NCBI RefSeq assembly: GCF_011602365.1
Contig: NZ_JAAONZ010000005.1
Span: 219,386 to 283,385 of the forward strand
Reading direction: 5' to 3'
Source of the DNA: Pseudomaricurvus hydrocarbonicus
Lineage (GTDB): Bacteria > Pseudomonadota > Gammaproteobacteria > Pseudomonadales > Cellvibrionaceae
Length of the DNA stretch: 64,000 nt
Shown here: piece by piece, positions 1-10,160 of the stretch
Layout: each line of letters opens with the position of its first letter
Position numbering within the stretch: the first letter of the stretch is position 1
Notes under the pieces: generated by a model
Database searches by the model: none
The model's input: only the letters and a program-made list of their open reading frames with translations
Told to the model about the DNA's origin: nothing
Program-made: the position numbers and the translations under genes

Positions 1-87
1 TCGACAAAGTGGGGTGCAGACTTGGTTGTTACAGGTTGATCTCCATCAAACAGCAAATACACAATATAATTATATAAAAGTGATGCT

Positions 88-2421
88 ATGAAAATAAAAA
101 CTCTCTCAGCTATCATTGCTGGCCTCAATGCCCTGCAAGTTACAGGTATCGCACAAGCTCAGAATGACAATCGATCGCTTTTGCTGGAAGAAGTCGTTGT
201 TACGGCGCAAAAACGCGAGCAAAACGTTCTCGATGTCCCCATTGCCATAACCGTGGTCGGTTCTGACCAATTGGCCGATCAGCGAGTGTATGGTTTGGCG
301 GATCTTGCACGAACATCTCCGGCTCTGGAAATGGTGCAGGCGTTTGGGGGGCCTGGTGGTGGAGGTCAGGTCAGAGGCGTTGGCACCAATTCATTTACCC
401 GCTCGGCGGAAGGCGCCGTGGGCATCGTCGTGGACGGCGTGCCCCAGGGCAATGTGCCCAACAATGCGATCTTTGATCTGGAACGGGTCGAGGTCTTAAA
501 GGGGCCGCAAGGCACCTTGTTTGGATTAACCGCGTCCGCCGGTGTCATCAATATGGCCACCGTCGCCCCCGACACGTCCACGGTGAAGGGCTACGTTCAG
601 GCAGACTATTCACCGACATCGGGGTCTTCAGAATTTGGGCAAAAAACGGTCCGCGCAGCGATTAATGTGCCATTAACAGAACACTCCGCTTTACGTGTGG
701 CGGCTAACTATGACGAAGTGGAAGGTGTCCAACACGATGCCGCCCGTGGTGAAGACAGTCTCAGTGAAGAAACCGCCATTCGAGCGCGGTATCTGCTGGA
801 GGCTTCAGAGAGCGTGACCATCAACCTGATCGCTGATTACAGTGAGGGTGATGAAAACACCGCAAACCCCAATTTTGTTTACGTCGATGTGGAACAAGGG
901 ACGGATCTCTACAGTCACCTGGCCGATTGTGGCATTACCCCATCTGAGGATAATAATGAACGTTGCTTAACCTTTGATACCTACTCAGAGTATGAAAATT
1001 TTGGCTTTTCGGCCCAGGTGGATATTGAATTCGAGGCCGGCACGCTGACCTCCATAACCGGTTATCGCAAAAGGGAAGAGGGCCCCAGCAGTTTCGACAT
1101 TATGGCCGATCCGCAGGCGCACGATCAGATTTACAGCACCGATGCGGTGTCTGAAGGCAAGCAAATATCCCAGGAAATTCGGTTTTCGTCCAACAGTGGA
1201 AAAACACTGGAATACACCGCGGGTCTTTATTATTACAAGTATGAAGGTGAATCTTCTTATGAAGGTGAACAAGGTGGGTTTTTCGTTGGCGTTCCTTCGA
1301 TTCCGCCTTTCTTACCCTTCTGTAATTTTACCGACAAGCTGGCGGGTGTCTGCCACCCAGTGGCTGAGAAGTACAATACTGAAACGACTAATGAAGCTTA
1401 TGCCGCATTTGGGCAGGCAACCTACCATATTAATGAACAGCTGAGTGTGTTGGCGGGTTTGCGCTATACCGATCAGGAACTGACCGACTATCAAAGTGCC
1501 AACCTGAATCACGATGATGGTATTGCGCCACAGGTTGGCGAAACCAGTGAAACCGATGTGTCGGGAAAAATTGGCATTCAATACAGTTTGGAAAACGGAA
1601 CCATGTTGTTTGCCACCTATACGAGAGGATACAAGGGCCCACAAGTAGTTCCGGCGGATATGGGCTCGCCGGCGACGGTGATTGCGGCAGAAATTCCTAA
1701 AGCTTACGAGATTGGCGCCAAAGGTATTTGGGGTGAACGCGTGGGTTATGAAGCCACCGTCTTCTATAACGATGTCACAAACTACCAGGGGCAGAGTTGT
1801 GGCGTGAATAACGTGGGCGTACTCGATTGCTCCCCCACTTCCATTTCATCGGTGATCAGTAAAGGCGTTGAACTCAATTTCTTTGGGGATATTACTGAGC
1901 ACCTCAGCATTAATGCCGGTTACATCTACAACGTTGCAGAGTATCCCTCTGCCTACAATGGCTTCGACCCCTATGATTTGCGGGTTGATGCTGAAGGCAG
2001 CCCTATCGGCTTCACGGATCTTGGCGGTGAACAGATTGTGGGAGTTCCCGAACATAAAGTGGTGCTAAACGCCAACTATACCGTACCTCTGAATGGTATG
2101 GATCTGGTGATCGGTGGCGATGCGGTGTACAAAGACGACGTCCGTTTAGGGCCTTCTGCGGATGAACGCTTTGTTTACGAGGCGGACTGGAATCTCTCGG
2201 CACGGGTGAGTCTGGAAGACCAGGCCGGTCGTTGGCGGGTACAGTTATTTGCCCGCAATATCACCGAGAATCGCGAACCGGCGACCCTCTTTGGTGGGCC
2301 GGATTATGTTGGCCCGGGCGCTGATGCCGCCAATCCGAACGGTTACGTCACCGGGGTGTCCGGCTGGACCACGAAAACAAGCCTGCGTCAAATCGGGTTG
2401 AGTACCGAGTACCGCTTCTAA
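88..2421 (+). CDS. TonB-dependent outer-membrane receptor
   Basis: 777 aa. Residues 1 to about 24 form a signal peptide ending near AQAQ. The plug begins with EEVVVTAQKREQNVLDVP, the usual start of TonB receptors of the Fe-siderophore/aromatic uptake type, and contains ERVEVLKGPQGTLFG. The usual GRNATGG motif that follows is replaced by GLTASAG. The rest reads as a 22-strand barrel and ends in ...STEYRF with a C-terminal Phe, as expected for BAM insertion. Role: energy-dependent import of an unknown ligand across the outer membrane. The gene stands alone and a hairpin follows it. The ligand cannot be told from sequence. The ATG is preceded by an AT-rich leader and only a weak ribosome site. 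Confidence 0.93.
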   Translation: MKIKTLSAIIAGLNALQVTGIAQAQNDNRSLLLEEVVVTAQKREQNVLDVPIAITVVGSDQLADQRVYGLADLARTSPALEMVQAFGGPGGGGQVRGVGTNSFTRSAEGAVGIVVDGVPQGNVPNNAIFDLERVEVLKGPQGTLFGLTASAGVINMATVAPDTSTVKGYVQADYSPTSGSSEFGQKTVRAAINVPLTEHSALRVAANYDEVEGVQHDAARGEDSLSEETAIRARYLLEASESVTINLIADYSEGDENTANPNFVYVDVEQGTDLYSHLADCGITPSEDNNERCLTFDTYSEYENFGFSAQVDIEFEAGTLTSITGYRKREEGPSSFDIMADPQAHDQIYSTDAVSEGKQISQEIRFSSNSGKTLEYTAGLYYYKYEGESSYEGEQGGFFVGVPSIPPFLPFCNFTDKLAGVCHPVAEKYNTETTNEAYAAFGQATYHINEQLSVLAGLRYTDQELTDYQSANLNHDDGIAPQVGETSETDVSGKIGIQYSLENGTMLFATYTRGYKGPQVVPADMGSPATVIAAEIPKAYEIGAKGIWGERVGYEATVFYNDVTNYQGQSCGVNNVGVLDCSPTSISSVISKGVELNFFGDITEHLSINAGYIYNVAEYPSAYNGFDPYDLRVDAEGSPIGFTDLGGEQIVGVPEHKVVLNANYTVPLNGMDLVIGGDAVYKDDVRLGPSADERFVYEADWNLSARVSLEDQAGRWRVQLFARNITENREPATLFGGPDYVGPGADAANPNGYVTGVSGWTTKTSLRQIGLSTEYRF

Positions 2422-2839
2422 GAGGGTACTGTAATCCTGTTGTTGGGGTAATCTGCAGGATGAGTCGGCTTGCGTTGGCTTATCCTGCAGTATTGCCGTC
2501 AGCCCATTCGCCCTTGCTATCCCGTAATCTCATTCTTTAAGACCGTTTCATTCTTACCCTCCCTCTATTTTCGACCTTTGTGGCGTATCCTGAACGCAAG
2601 TCGATTCCAGAAAATGTTCGGCCCGGCTCGCTTTTATCGTCTGCATAGCCCATAGAGTTCTCTTTCCCGTGATCCTGATTCAGGGTCGTTTTATACTGTC
2701 GTTTTACACTATAGTTAAAAGAATGGATGGCGCTGAAGAGTTAAGAGAATGGATGGTGCTGAATAGCCAGGATAACGGTTCGTGTTGAGTTCCTGACGGA
2801 GCTGGCACAAATTCATCGTTTATTGATACAGAGGCCAAT
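2422..2839. repeat. intergenic region with a 26-bp tandem repeat
   Basis: No convincing gene lies here. Besides the hairpin at 2453-2490 there is an imperfect direct duplication, GTTAAAAGAATGGATGGCGC at 2714 onward and GTTAAGAGAATGGATGGTGC at 2740 onward, with a period of 26 bp and about 22 of 24 bases matching. It ends roughly 75 bp upstream of the next gene and could be a pair of regulator sites. Confidence 0.45.
2453..2490 (+). terminator. hairpin after the TonB receptor
   Basis: Inverted repeat CTGCAGGAT (2453-2461) / ATCCTGCAG (2482-2490), extendable with one wobble pair to about 12 bp. No clear T-run follows, so it may be an attenuated or Rho-assisted terminator. Confidence 0.4.
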
Positions 2840-4444
2840 ATGGCGACCTGCGGTGAAGTGCTGATCAAAATGTTAGAAAACTACGGGGTCAACACCGTGT
2901 TTGGTATCCCGGGGGTTCATACGGTAGAACTTTATCGTGGTCTGGCCAGCAGTCATATTCGTCACATTACCCCACGCCATGAGCAGGGGGCAGGGTTTAT
3001 GGCAGACGGTTATGCACGGGCTTCCGGTACCCCTGGCGTGTGTTTTATTATTACGGGTCCTGGGATGACGAACATTGCCACCGCCATGGGGCAAGCCCTC
3101 CAGGATTCTATTCCCATGCTGGTGATTTCGTCGGTGAATCGCCGTGGCCAATTGGGCATGGGAGAGGGCTTCCTTCACGAGCTGCCTGACCAGGGCAGCT
3201 TGGTGTCAGAGGTGTCGCGCTTCAGTCATCAGGTTAGACATCTGGACCAGCTGCCAAAAGTGCTGGCACGGGCCTTTGCTGTCTTCAACAGTGAGCGACC
3301 CGGCCCGGTACACATTGAAATTCCCATCGATGTGATCACCGAGCCTGCGGATCATGTGGACGTGACTTGCTATCCAATACCTCGTCCCCCGGCTCCTGCA
3401 CCCGATGACGTGGCGAGGGCAATTGATATACTGCGCAACGCAAATCGCCCCCTTATTGTTATCGGTGGTGGCGCGGTTAACGCCGGCACCGAGTTACTCG
3501 TATTTGCCGAGAAACTCAATTGCCCGATCGTTAATACCGTCAATGCGAAAGGCGTTGTCCCTTACAGCCATCCTTTGGTTGTAGGAGGGTCGGGCTCCTG
3601 CGAGGCGATTCGCGATGAAATGCAGAACGCCGATGTCGTGTTGGCGGTGGGGACCGAGTTTTCAGAAACCGATTATGATTTTTTCTTTGCGGGTCCGATA
3701 AAAATCGATGGTGAATTAATCCGTGTGGATATCGACCCGTCTCAACTCAGTCGCAATGTAAAACCTACCCTGGCCATATGCAGCGATGCGCAAGAGATGT
3801 TCGTTGCATTGGCCCGGGACTTGCCAGAAACAGCCGTAAACGCTGATGGCCAGACGCGGGCCCAGGCATTAAAACGGCGCGTCAGAACGTTGGACTCGCC
3901 CAGGTACGCTGATTTTTTCGCGACTATCCGTGAAACACTGCCAGATGTCCTTATTGCCGGCGACTCCACTCAGCCGGTGTACTATGCCTGGCTATTTTAT
4001 GAAACAGAGCAGCCTCGACGCTATTTTCACTCAGCCAGTGGTTTCGGCACTCTGGGATACGCCATCCCCGCGGCCATGGGTGCGAAATTGGGTCGCCCGG
4101 ATCTTCCGGTGATTGGTTTAATTGGTGATGGTGCGGCTCAGTTCTCCATCGGAGAGTTGGCCAGTGCCGTCGAGGCGCAGGTGCCGGTGATATTTTTACT
4201 TTGGAACAATTCCGGCTATGGAGAAATCCGGCGCTTTATGGACGATGCCCAGGTGGACCGGGTTGGTGTGGACATCTATACCCCCGACTTTCAGATGATT
4301 GGTAAAGGCTTTGGTTGTGCAACGACACGAGCATCGAATCGAGAGGAGCTAGCGACTCAATTACTGGCGGCCTCTGTCAGATCGGGGCCTTCTTTGATCG
4401 AAGTGGCAGAATCCGATTTTGCTGACGGTTACCCTTTCCCCTGA
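2840..4444 (+). CDS. ThDP-dependent 2-oxoacid decarboxylase, AruI-like
   Basis: 534 aa, the usual length of the acetolactate-synthase/decarboxylase superfamily. The N-terminal pyrimidine-binding domain carries the catalytic Glu in HITPRHEQGAGFMADG (Glu48). The central domain has the IGGGAVNAG loop. The C-terminal ThDP-binding motif is GDGAAQFSIGE followed by NNSGYGEIRRF (about residues 428-460). The N-terminus and overall pattern closely resemble 5-guanidino-2-oxopentanoate decarboxylase (AruI) of the arginine transaminase route, which gives 4-guanidinobutanal. True acetolactate synthase is less likely because no small subunit is adjacent. No other arginine gene is nearby, so the substrate is inferred from resemblance only. 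Cytoplasmic. Confidence 0.75.
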   Translation: MATCGEVLIKMLENYGVNTVFGIPGVHTVELYRGLASSHIRHITPRHEQGAGFMADGYARASGTPGVCFIITGPGMTNIATAMGQALQDSIPMLVISSVNRRGQLGMGEGFLHELPDQGSLVSEVSRFSHQVRHLDQLPKVLARAFAVFNSERPGPVHIEIPIDVITEPADHVDVTCYPIPRPPAPAPDDVARAIDILRNANRPLIVIGGGAVNAGTELLVFAEKLNCPIVNTVNAKGVVPYSHPLVVGGSGSCEAIRDEMQNADVVLAVGTEFSETDYDFFFAGPIKIDGELIRVDIDPSQLSRNVKPTLAICSDAQEMFVALARDLPETAVNADGQTRAQALKRRVRTLDSPRYADFFATIRETLPDVLIAGDSTQPVYYAWLFYETEQPRRYFHSASGFGTLGYAIPAAMGAKLGRPDLPVIGLIGDGAAQFSIGELASAVEAQVPVIFLLWNNSGYGEIRRFMDDAQVDRVGVDIYTPDFQMIGKGFGCATTRASNREELATQLLAASVRSGPSLIEVAESDFADGYPFP

Positions 4445-4561
4445 TAAAAAAACGGGCGATAGCGAATCGGGACGGTATGTTTATCCTGCCCAGAGTCATG
4501 CACCTTGCAGTGACGGTGGTCCGAATTGTGGCCGTTTTACGGGCGACAGCGCTGAGGGGTC

Positions 4562-6496
4562 GTGAAAAAGCGAACAACCGAGTATCATAGCGGCCCAGTT
4601 GTACCGGGGTTGTTGGATGTTCACATCCCACAACCAAAACCGTGGACCGTCGAATATTCTGGAACAGTTTTGTCAGATCACCCAAAACGCGAATCAAATT
4701 GGCAATTTTTCCTCCGCTACGTGCTCCGTCACAAGTGGTCCTATGGAACAGGAGTAATCCTGTTACTGGCCACTAACTGGTTTGCGGTCAGCATTCCTCG
4801 CTATATCGGTGCCTCCATTGATTTGCTCAAAGAGCAGTTACCCCAGCATCAGGGGGAGCTCAATACCTTGATATTGCTGATTGCCGGTTTGGCTTTAATG
4901 ATGATGGCGACACGTACGCTATCGAGAATGCTTTTTTTCAACCCCGGCAGAGCGGTTGAACGCGATCTTAAAAATGAAGCCTTCACTCAGCTGACTCATC
5001 TGCAACGGGATTTTTTTGAGCGACATCCCACCGGCACGCTGATCTCTATTGTCAACAATGACATCAATGGTATCCGGGCTTTGGCCGGGGTGGTTATGCT
5101 GCAGGTATTCAACATTACTTTTGCCCTGTCGCTCACGCCCTACAAAATGTGGCAATTATCCCCCCAGTTAACGCTGTACTGCATGGTTCCGGTGGTCGCG
5201 ACGTTTCTGGTGTCACACCGGGCCATTGGTCGTATGCGGCAGATGATGAAGGTGCGAATGGAAGAGTTACAGGCGCTGTCGTCCCATTCGGTGGAGTTAC
5301 TGTCCGGCATCGAGGTCATCAAATCGAATCGCATTCAGGGCTGGGCGCGAGACGAATTTGCCCAGGGCAATGACAAATTATTGCGGCGGTCTCTGCAACT
5401 GGCCCGGATACGCACCCTGGTGCTGCCGATTCTGGGGTATACCGATCGCATCATGAAAGTCCTCATACTTGCGGTGGGTGGCGTCTATGTGATTCAGTCC
5501 GGGTTGTCACTGGGGGAGGTGGTGGCATTTTTGTCTTACGCCACCTTACTGGCCATGCCGTTTTTCTCCATGGCGATGATTTTCTCCTCATTTCAAAATG
5601 GCATTCTGAGCATCGAGAGTCTGCGCAAGATTCTCGACAGTGACATTCCGCCACAGGATCATCAGCACCTGCCTGATGCCGAGCGTCAACAATTGTTCAG
5701 TTCCGGTGTCAGTATCCGCAACCTCAGTTACACCTACCCGGGGCAGGCCGAGCCGGCGCTCAAGGGCATCAGTTTTGATATTCGTCCCGGCCAAACCATC
5801 GGTATCCTGGGCCAGGTCGGGTCGGGTAAATCCACTTTAGTGAATTGCATCAATCGGCACTTGGAGATTGAGCCCGGCCGTATATTTATTGATGACTACG
5901 ACATCACTCAGCTGTCGCGCCGGGATTTGCGCAGTGCTGTGCGGACCATCACACAGGAACCGTTTTTGTTCTCCGATTCGGTGGTCAACAATATTCGTTT
6001 CAGTGCCGGTGACGAAGAGTCGCAGCCGATCGATGATGTGCTCTATCAAAGTGATCTGCAAGACGAGGTGGATAAATTCCCGGCAGGGGAGGACACCCTG
6101 GTCGGCGAGAAGGGGATTCTGTTATCCGGCGGTCAGAAACAGCGTTTGAGCTTGGCTCGCGCCATGTACACGCCCTCTAAATTGATGATTCTGGATAATG
6201 TCCTGTCGGCCGTGGACAACGACACTGAACGCTTTTTGCTGGGACAAATTTTCGACCATATGCAAAGTCAAAGTATTCTCATTGTCTCCCATCGTGCCAG
6301 TGTGCTGGAGCGGGTGGATTACATCCTGGTGATGGACCAGGGAGCAGTGGTTGCGCAGGGAACGCACAGGGAATTGCTGGAGCGTTCTCCACTGTATCGC
6401 CAGACCTGGCAATTACAGGCGGCTGAGCAGCAGGGGCAAGAAGAACCGGAAGCTCAACCCACTCGGCCCAGCAAAGACGAGGAGCCCAATCTATGA
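4562..6496 (+). CDS. ABC exporter half-transporter with degenerate ATPase site (MdlA-like)
   Basis: 644 aa, starting at GTG. An N-terminal six-helix exporter domain (about residues 50-340) is followed by a nucleotide-binding domain: Walker A GQVGSGKST (about 416-424), signature LSGGQKQR (about 521) and Walker B LMILDN. The residue after the Walker B Asp, normally the catalytic Glu, is Asn, so this half probably forms the non-hydrolysing site. Its stop overlaps the start of the next gene (ATGA), so the two halves are translationally coupled and form a heterodimer like MdlAB, BmrCD or TM287/288. Exports an unknown, probably lipophilic, compound across the inner membrane. Confidence 0.88.
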   Translation: MKKRTTEYHSGPVVPGLLDVHIPQPKPWTVEYSGTVLSDHPKRESNWQFFLRYVLRHKWSYGTGVILLLATNWFAVSIPRYIGASIDLLKEQLPQHQGELNTLILLIAGLALMMMATRTLSRMLFFNPGRAVERDLKNEAFTQLTHLQRDFFERHPTGTLISIVNNDINGIRALAGVVMLQVFNITFALSLTPYKMWQLSPQLTLYCMVPVVATFLVSHRAIGRMRQMMKVRMEELQALSSHSVELLSGIEVIKSNRIQGWARDEFAQGNDKLLRRSLQLARIRTLVLPILGYTDRIMKVLILAVGGVYVIQSGLSLGEVVAFLSYATLLAMPFFSMAMIFSSFQNGILSIESLRKILDSDIPPQDHQHLPDAERQQLFSSGVSIRNLSYTYPGQAEPALKGISFDIRPGQTIGILGQVGSGKSTLVNCINRHLEIEPGRIFIDDYDITQLSRRDLRSAVRTITQEPFLFSDSVVNNIRFSAGDEESQPIDDVLYQSDLQDEVDKFPAGEDTLVGEKGILLSGGQKQRLSLARAMYTPSKLMILDNVLSAVDNDTERFLLGQIFDHMQSQSILIVSHRASVLERVDYILVMDQGAVVAQGTHRELLERSPLYRQTWQLQAAEQQGQEEPEAQPTRPSKDEEPNL

Positions 6497-8352
6497 GTGA
6501 TGTTAGTGGAAGCTCTGCGTCGCCTCGTCCAGGTTCGCAGCACAAGAGTTCGCAACAAAAGCGAGCGCAGCCTCCGGAGACAGAGCGGTTAGCCATCGAT
6601 TGGCATTTGATTCGCCGCTTCCTCAAATACCTCAAACCTTATCGCCAACAGGTGCTGTTGGGGGCCGCGGCCGTCCCGTTGACCATTCTGTGCAGCGTGG
6701 CTTTTCCCTGGCTGATCATGCACATCATTGATACCCAGATCGTGCCCGGCAAAATCAGCGGCCTCTATTGGTGGTCGGGTTTGCTGCTGTTGGTTCTGAT
6801 TGGCAATTATCTGGCCGACGCTTTGTTCAATTTTTTTCTGCAGAAGTCGGCGCTCTACGCGTTGCGAGATATGCGGGCCGATATGTTTGCCCGGGTACTG
6901 GCGTTTCCCCGCCGTTACTTTGATAAAACGCCAATTGGCGTCACCCTGACCCGTTTGACCAGTGATCTGGAGGCCGTCAACGAATCCTTCGCACAGGGGT
7001 TGCTGAGCATGGTGCGCGATGTGTTGACCACGCTGGCCCTGTTGATCTTTTTGTTTGTGATCAATTGGAAGCTGGCTCTGATGGTGCTGCTCATGGGGCC
7101 GCCCACTTATTTTATGACCGAAATGTTGCGTCGCCGCTTGCGCGATGCCTATGCCTCAGGGCGGGTGGTGCTGTCGCAGGGCACAGGTTACTTGCAGGAA
7201 TGCCTCAACGGCATCAAGACCGTGCAGCTCTACTCAGCCGAAGAGCAGGTACAAAACAAGTATGAAGACTATACCCAGGGTTTCTTCCGGGCCCAGTCGC
7301 GCTCCAATTTCTACGACTCCGCGCTGTTCGCCATTATTGAGGGGATTACCACCATTGCCATGGCGTTGATCATCTGGTTTGGTGCCCGCGAGCTGCTGGC
7401 TGCCACAATTACCTACGGGGTATTGATCGGTTTCACCCAAACCCTTGATCGAATCTTTGTGCCTATTCGGGATTTTACCTCGCAAGTCGCCTCTATCCAG
7501 CGAGCACTCGCAGCCTTTGGTCACATCGAAGAAATATTTGAACAACCGCTGCAGGAAAGTGAGGTTGATACCTCGGTTCGTGATGGGGAGTTGACGGAGT
7601 CTTCAACGGTTGAAGACACGTTTCAATCCCTGGTCTTTGACAACGTCAGTTTCCGTTACAGTGACGACGGACCTCAGGTGCTCGACGGCGTGTCTTTTCA
7701 GCTCCTTAAAGGCCAGAAAATTGCCCTGGTTGGCAGTACCGGGTCTGGCAAGTCCACGATCCTGCGGTTACTTAACAGAACCTACGAAAATTACCAGGGC
7801 TCGATTTTACTCAATGGCCGCGAGCTGCGGGAGATCCCGCTGGGCCAGATCAGTCGGCTGTGCTCCCTGATGCAGCAGGAGGTCTTTCTTTTTAACCAGT
7901 CCATTGCGTTCAACATTAGCCTTGAACGCGAGGGTATCAGCCGCTCCGATGTAGAGGCAGCGGCCCGTTATGTCTATGCGGACGGGTTTATTGAACGCCT
8001 GCCGGGACAATACGAATTCCAGTTGCAGGGCAATGGCAGCAATCTGTCGGCGGGGCAGTGTCAACTGGTGGCATTTGCCCGAGCCATTGCCTCTGGCAGT
8101 GAGCTGGTGTTGCTGGATGAGGCGACTGCATCCGTGGATTCCGTGACCGAACAGCTCATTCAAAAAGCCATTGATCATGTGTTCATGGACAAAACCGTGA
8201 TTGCCATTGCTCACCGCTTGAGCACGATTAAACACTCTGATCAAATCCTGGTCTTGGACAAGGGACGAATCATCGAGCGCGGCTCCCACCGCGAACTGGT
8301 TCAGATACAGGGCTTTTACGCGAATTTACTGAAGGAACTGCCTGGTAGTTGA
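6493..8352 (+). CDS. ABC exporter half-transporter, catalytically competent partner (MdlB-like)
   Basis: 619 aa. A hydrophilic N-terminal tail (about 40 residues) precedes six transmembrane helices and a nucleotide-binding domain: Walker A GSTGSGKST (about 414), Q-loop MQQEVFLF, signature LSAGQCQLVAFARA (about 518) and Walker B LVLLDEATASVD with the catalytic Glu present. The signature LSAGQ departs from LSGGQ. It overlaps the upstream half-transporter by 4 bp and completes the heterodimeric exporter. A short non-coding stretch of about 270 bp with no recognised element follows. Confidence 0.9.
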   Translation: MSDVSGSSASPRPGSQHKSSQQKRAQPPETERLAIDWHLIRRFLKYLKPYRQQVLLGAAAVPLTILCSVAFPWLIMHIIDTQIVPGKISGLYWWSGLLLLVLIGNYLADALFNFFLQKSALYALRDMRADMFARVLAFPRRYFDKTPIGVTLTRLTSDLEAVNESFAQGLLSMVRDVLTTLALLIFLFVINWKLALMVLLMGPPTYFMTEMLRRRLRDAYASGRVVLSQGTGYLQECLNGIKTVQLYSAEEQVQNKYEDYTQGFFRAQSRSNFYDSALFAIIEGITTIAMALIIWFGARELLAATITYGVLIGFTQTLDRIFVPIRDFTSQVASIQRALAAFGHIEEIFEQPLQESEVDTSVRDGELTESSTVEDTFQSLVFDNVSFRYSDDGPQVLDGVSFQLLKGQKIALVGSTGSGKSTILRLLNRTYENYQGSILLNGRELREIPLGQISRLCSLMQQEVFLFNQSIAFNISLEREGISRSDVEAAARYVYADGFIERLPGQYEFQLQGNGSNLSAGQCQLVAFARAIASGSELVLLDEATASVDSVTEQLIQKAIDHVFMDKTVIAIAHRLSTIKHSDQILVLDKGRIIERGSHRELVQIQGFYANLLKELPGS

Positions 8353-8621
8353 AGGAATACGGGCAGCCCGAAAGCATTGGCTCCGATAGCTGCCGCTGGC
8401 CATGGGCCAAGCGGGTCGGTCGATGTAACATCGCCAGCCTTAAGCTGCCCCGCTTGAAATTGCCTGAGGCGGCTGCCTGAATCGTTGGTAGGGGTAAGGG
8501 TGTATAAAATACTCCGAAAAACATGTTACAACACGACTTGACGATAAGATCATGGCTTGGATAGGGAAGGGCCTCTCTGCAAAAACAGGCCATCCTTTTC
8601 CTAAACGGACAGCAGAAATTT

Positions 8622-10160
8622 ATGAATCCAACGCAAGGTTTCGATATTGTTACTGACGCTGCCCAAACTTTTCCTAAGCTGATCAGAACCAGCGCCAGAC
8701 TCTACGGGGAAAGTCCGGCAATCAGCCTGACGAGCGCTACGGGGGACACACATTCGGTCTCGTTTGTCGAACTCGACTCGCGTTCTGCTGAACTGGCCCG
8801 TGGGTTGATTGCGCGCGGAGTGGGGAAAGGCAGTCGGGTGGGGTTTATTTACGGCAACGGCCCTGAGTTCGCGGTGGCTTTTGCGGCCATCGCCCGGGCT
8901 GGTGGCATTGCCGTGCCGATCAGTACCTTGGCGAAGGCCCATGAGCTGGTACGAATTTTAAGACAGTCGGATATCAGCGGTTTGCTGTTGCAACGTTCAT
9001 TGCTGGGCAAGGATTATGTGCAACGCCTCTGTGACGCGTTGCCAGCATTGGTGACGGCGACAACGCCCGATCTTCGATTACAGCAAGTGCCCTTTCTGCG
9101 TTGGGTGGTATCCACCGGACCGGACCTGCCGGTATCGATCCGTGACCAACAGTGGTTGCTGTCTGCAGCCAAATCAGTGAGTGACGAGTTATTGCGTGAG
9201 GTTGAGTCGGAAGTTCATTCGACCGATCAGGTTCTGGAAATTTACACCTCCGGCTCTATGGCCATGCCCAAGGGTGTCAAACACTGTCACGGCCCCATGC
9301 TGCAGCGTACTCAATATTTGTGCCGGATGCGTCCACTGCCTCCCGGTGCCGAAATCATGGTGGGCCTGCCGATGTTCTGGGTTGGCGGTATGATGCTGTT
9401 TTTGTTGGCTAATTGGACTGCCGGTGCGAAAACCGTTTGCAGTGAAGGCACCAGTACCAACAGCAAAATTGCCATGGGCAGTGTACTGGCCAAGGACGAT
9501 ATGTTTGAGCTGCCCGAGGGCATGACCATTTGGGCTCTGGGTATGACAGAAACTCTGGGGCCTTATTCCTACGCCGATGAGATGCGAGCACCGGGTTACC
9601 CGCTGTGTCCACCGCTGGATCATATTGCCGATGGCTTCGAGGTGCGGGTAGCCGATGAAGACGGCAAACCCGTGGCCGATGGCGCAGTGGGAGAAATTCA
9701 GGTGCGTGGCTATGCGTTGACACCGGGTCTGCACAAGATGGAGCGCGATGCCTATTTTACCGTAGATGGCTATTACCACACCGGCGATCTTGGTCAGCGT
9801 GACGGCAAGCGTATCCATTTTGTCGGGCGCGATGGCGACATGATCAAAACCGCCAACAGCAATGTGTCTCCAGCTGAAGTGGAATACGAACTGCAGCAGT
9901 TGGATGGCATTCACTCGGCGTATGTTGTCGGCATTCCCGATCGAGAGCGAGGTCAGCTGCTGGTGGCGGCTGTGGTACCTCGCGACGATGCGGAACTGGA
10001 CTTTGCAGACATTCAGGCGCAATTAACGGAAAACCTGTCCAGTTACAAGGTACCTCGCGCCTATGTGGCCATCAGCCGGGATGAGGTGCCCATGCTGCCC
10101 AGTAACAAGGTGGCCAGACGTCAGATTGAAGCCATGATGATTGAAAAACTGAACCGCTGA
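8622..10160 (+). CDS. class I adenylate-forming enzyme (acyl-/aryl-CoA ligase-like)
   Basis: 512 aa. Motifs in order: P-loop YTSGSMAMPKGVKH (about residue 208), WALGMTETLGPYSY (A5, about 303), YYHTGDLGQRDG (A8), GRDGDMIKTANSNVSPAEVE, and the C-terminal catalytic Lys in PSNKVARRQ. These are the motifs of AMP-binding ligases that activate a carboxylic acid as acyl-AMP and usually pass it to CoA. The P-loop to A5 distance is only about 95 residues, against roughly 140 in luciferase or 4-coumarate ligase, so part of the core carrying the A4 region looks missing without any frame break. The protein may be inactive or a divergent subfamily. No operon partner; substrate unknown. Confidence 0.8.
   Translation: MNPTQGFDIVTDAAQTFPKLIRTSARLYGESPAISLTSATGDTHSVSFVELDSRSAELARGLIARGVGKGSRVGFIYGNGPEFAVAFAAIARAGGIAVPISTLAKAHELVRILRQSDISGLLLQRSLLGKDYVQRLCDALPALVTATTPDLRLQQVPFLRWVVSTGPDLPVSIRDQQWLLSAAKSVSDELLREVESEVHSTDQVLEIYTSGSMAMPKGVKHCHGPMLQRTQYLCRMRPLPPGAEIMVGLPMFWVGGMMLFLLANWTAGAKTVCSEGTSTNSKIAMGSVLAKDDMFELPEGMTIWALGMTETLGPYSYADEMRAPGYPLCPPLDHIADGFEVRVADEDGKPVADGAVGEIQVRGYALTPGLHKMERDAYFTVDGYYHTGDLGQRDGKRIHFVGRDGDMIKTANSNVSPAEVEYELQQLDGIHSAYVVGIPDRERGQLLVAAVVPRDDAELDFADIQAQLTENLSSYKVPRAYVAISRDEVPMLPSNKVARRQIEAMMIEKLNR

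Noticed and set aside
2470..2655. 61-aa frame after the first TonB receptor
   Set aside because: It starts inside a hairpin, has no ribosome site and no recognisable sequence.
9189..10022. 277-aa open frame antisense to the adenylate-forming ligase
   Set aside because: It mirrors the codon pattern of a clearly real gene on the other strand and has no motif of its own.
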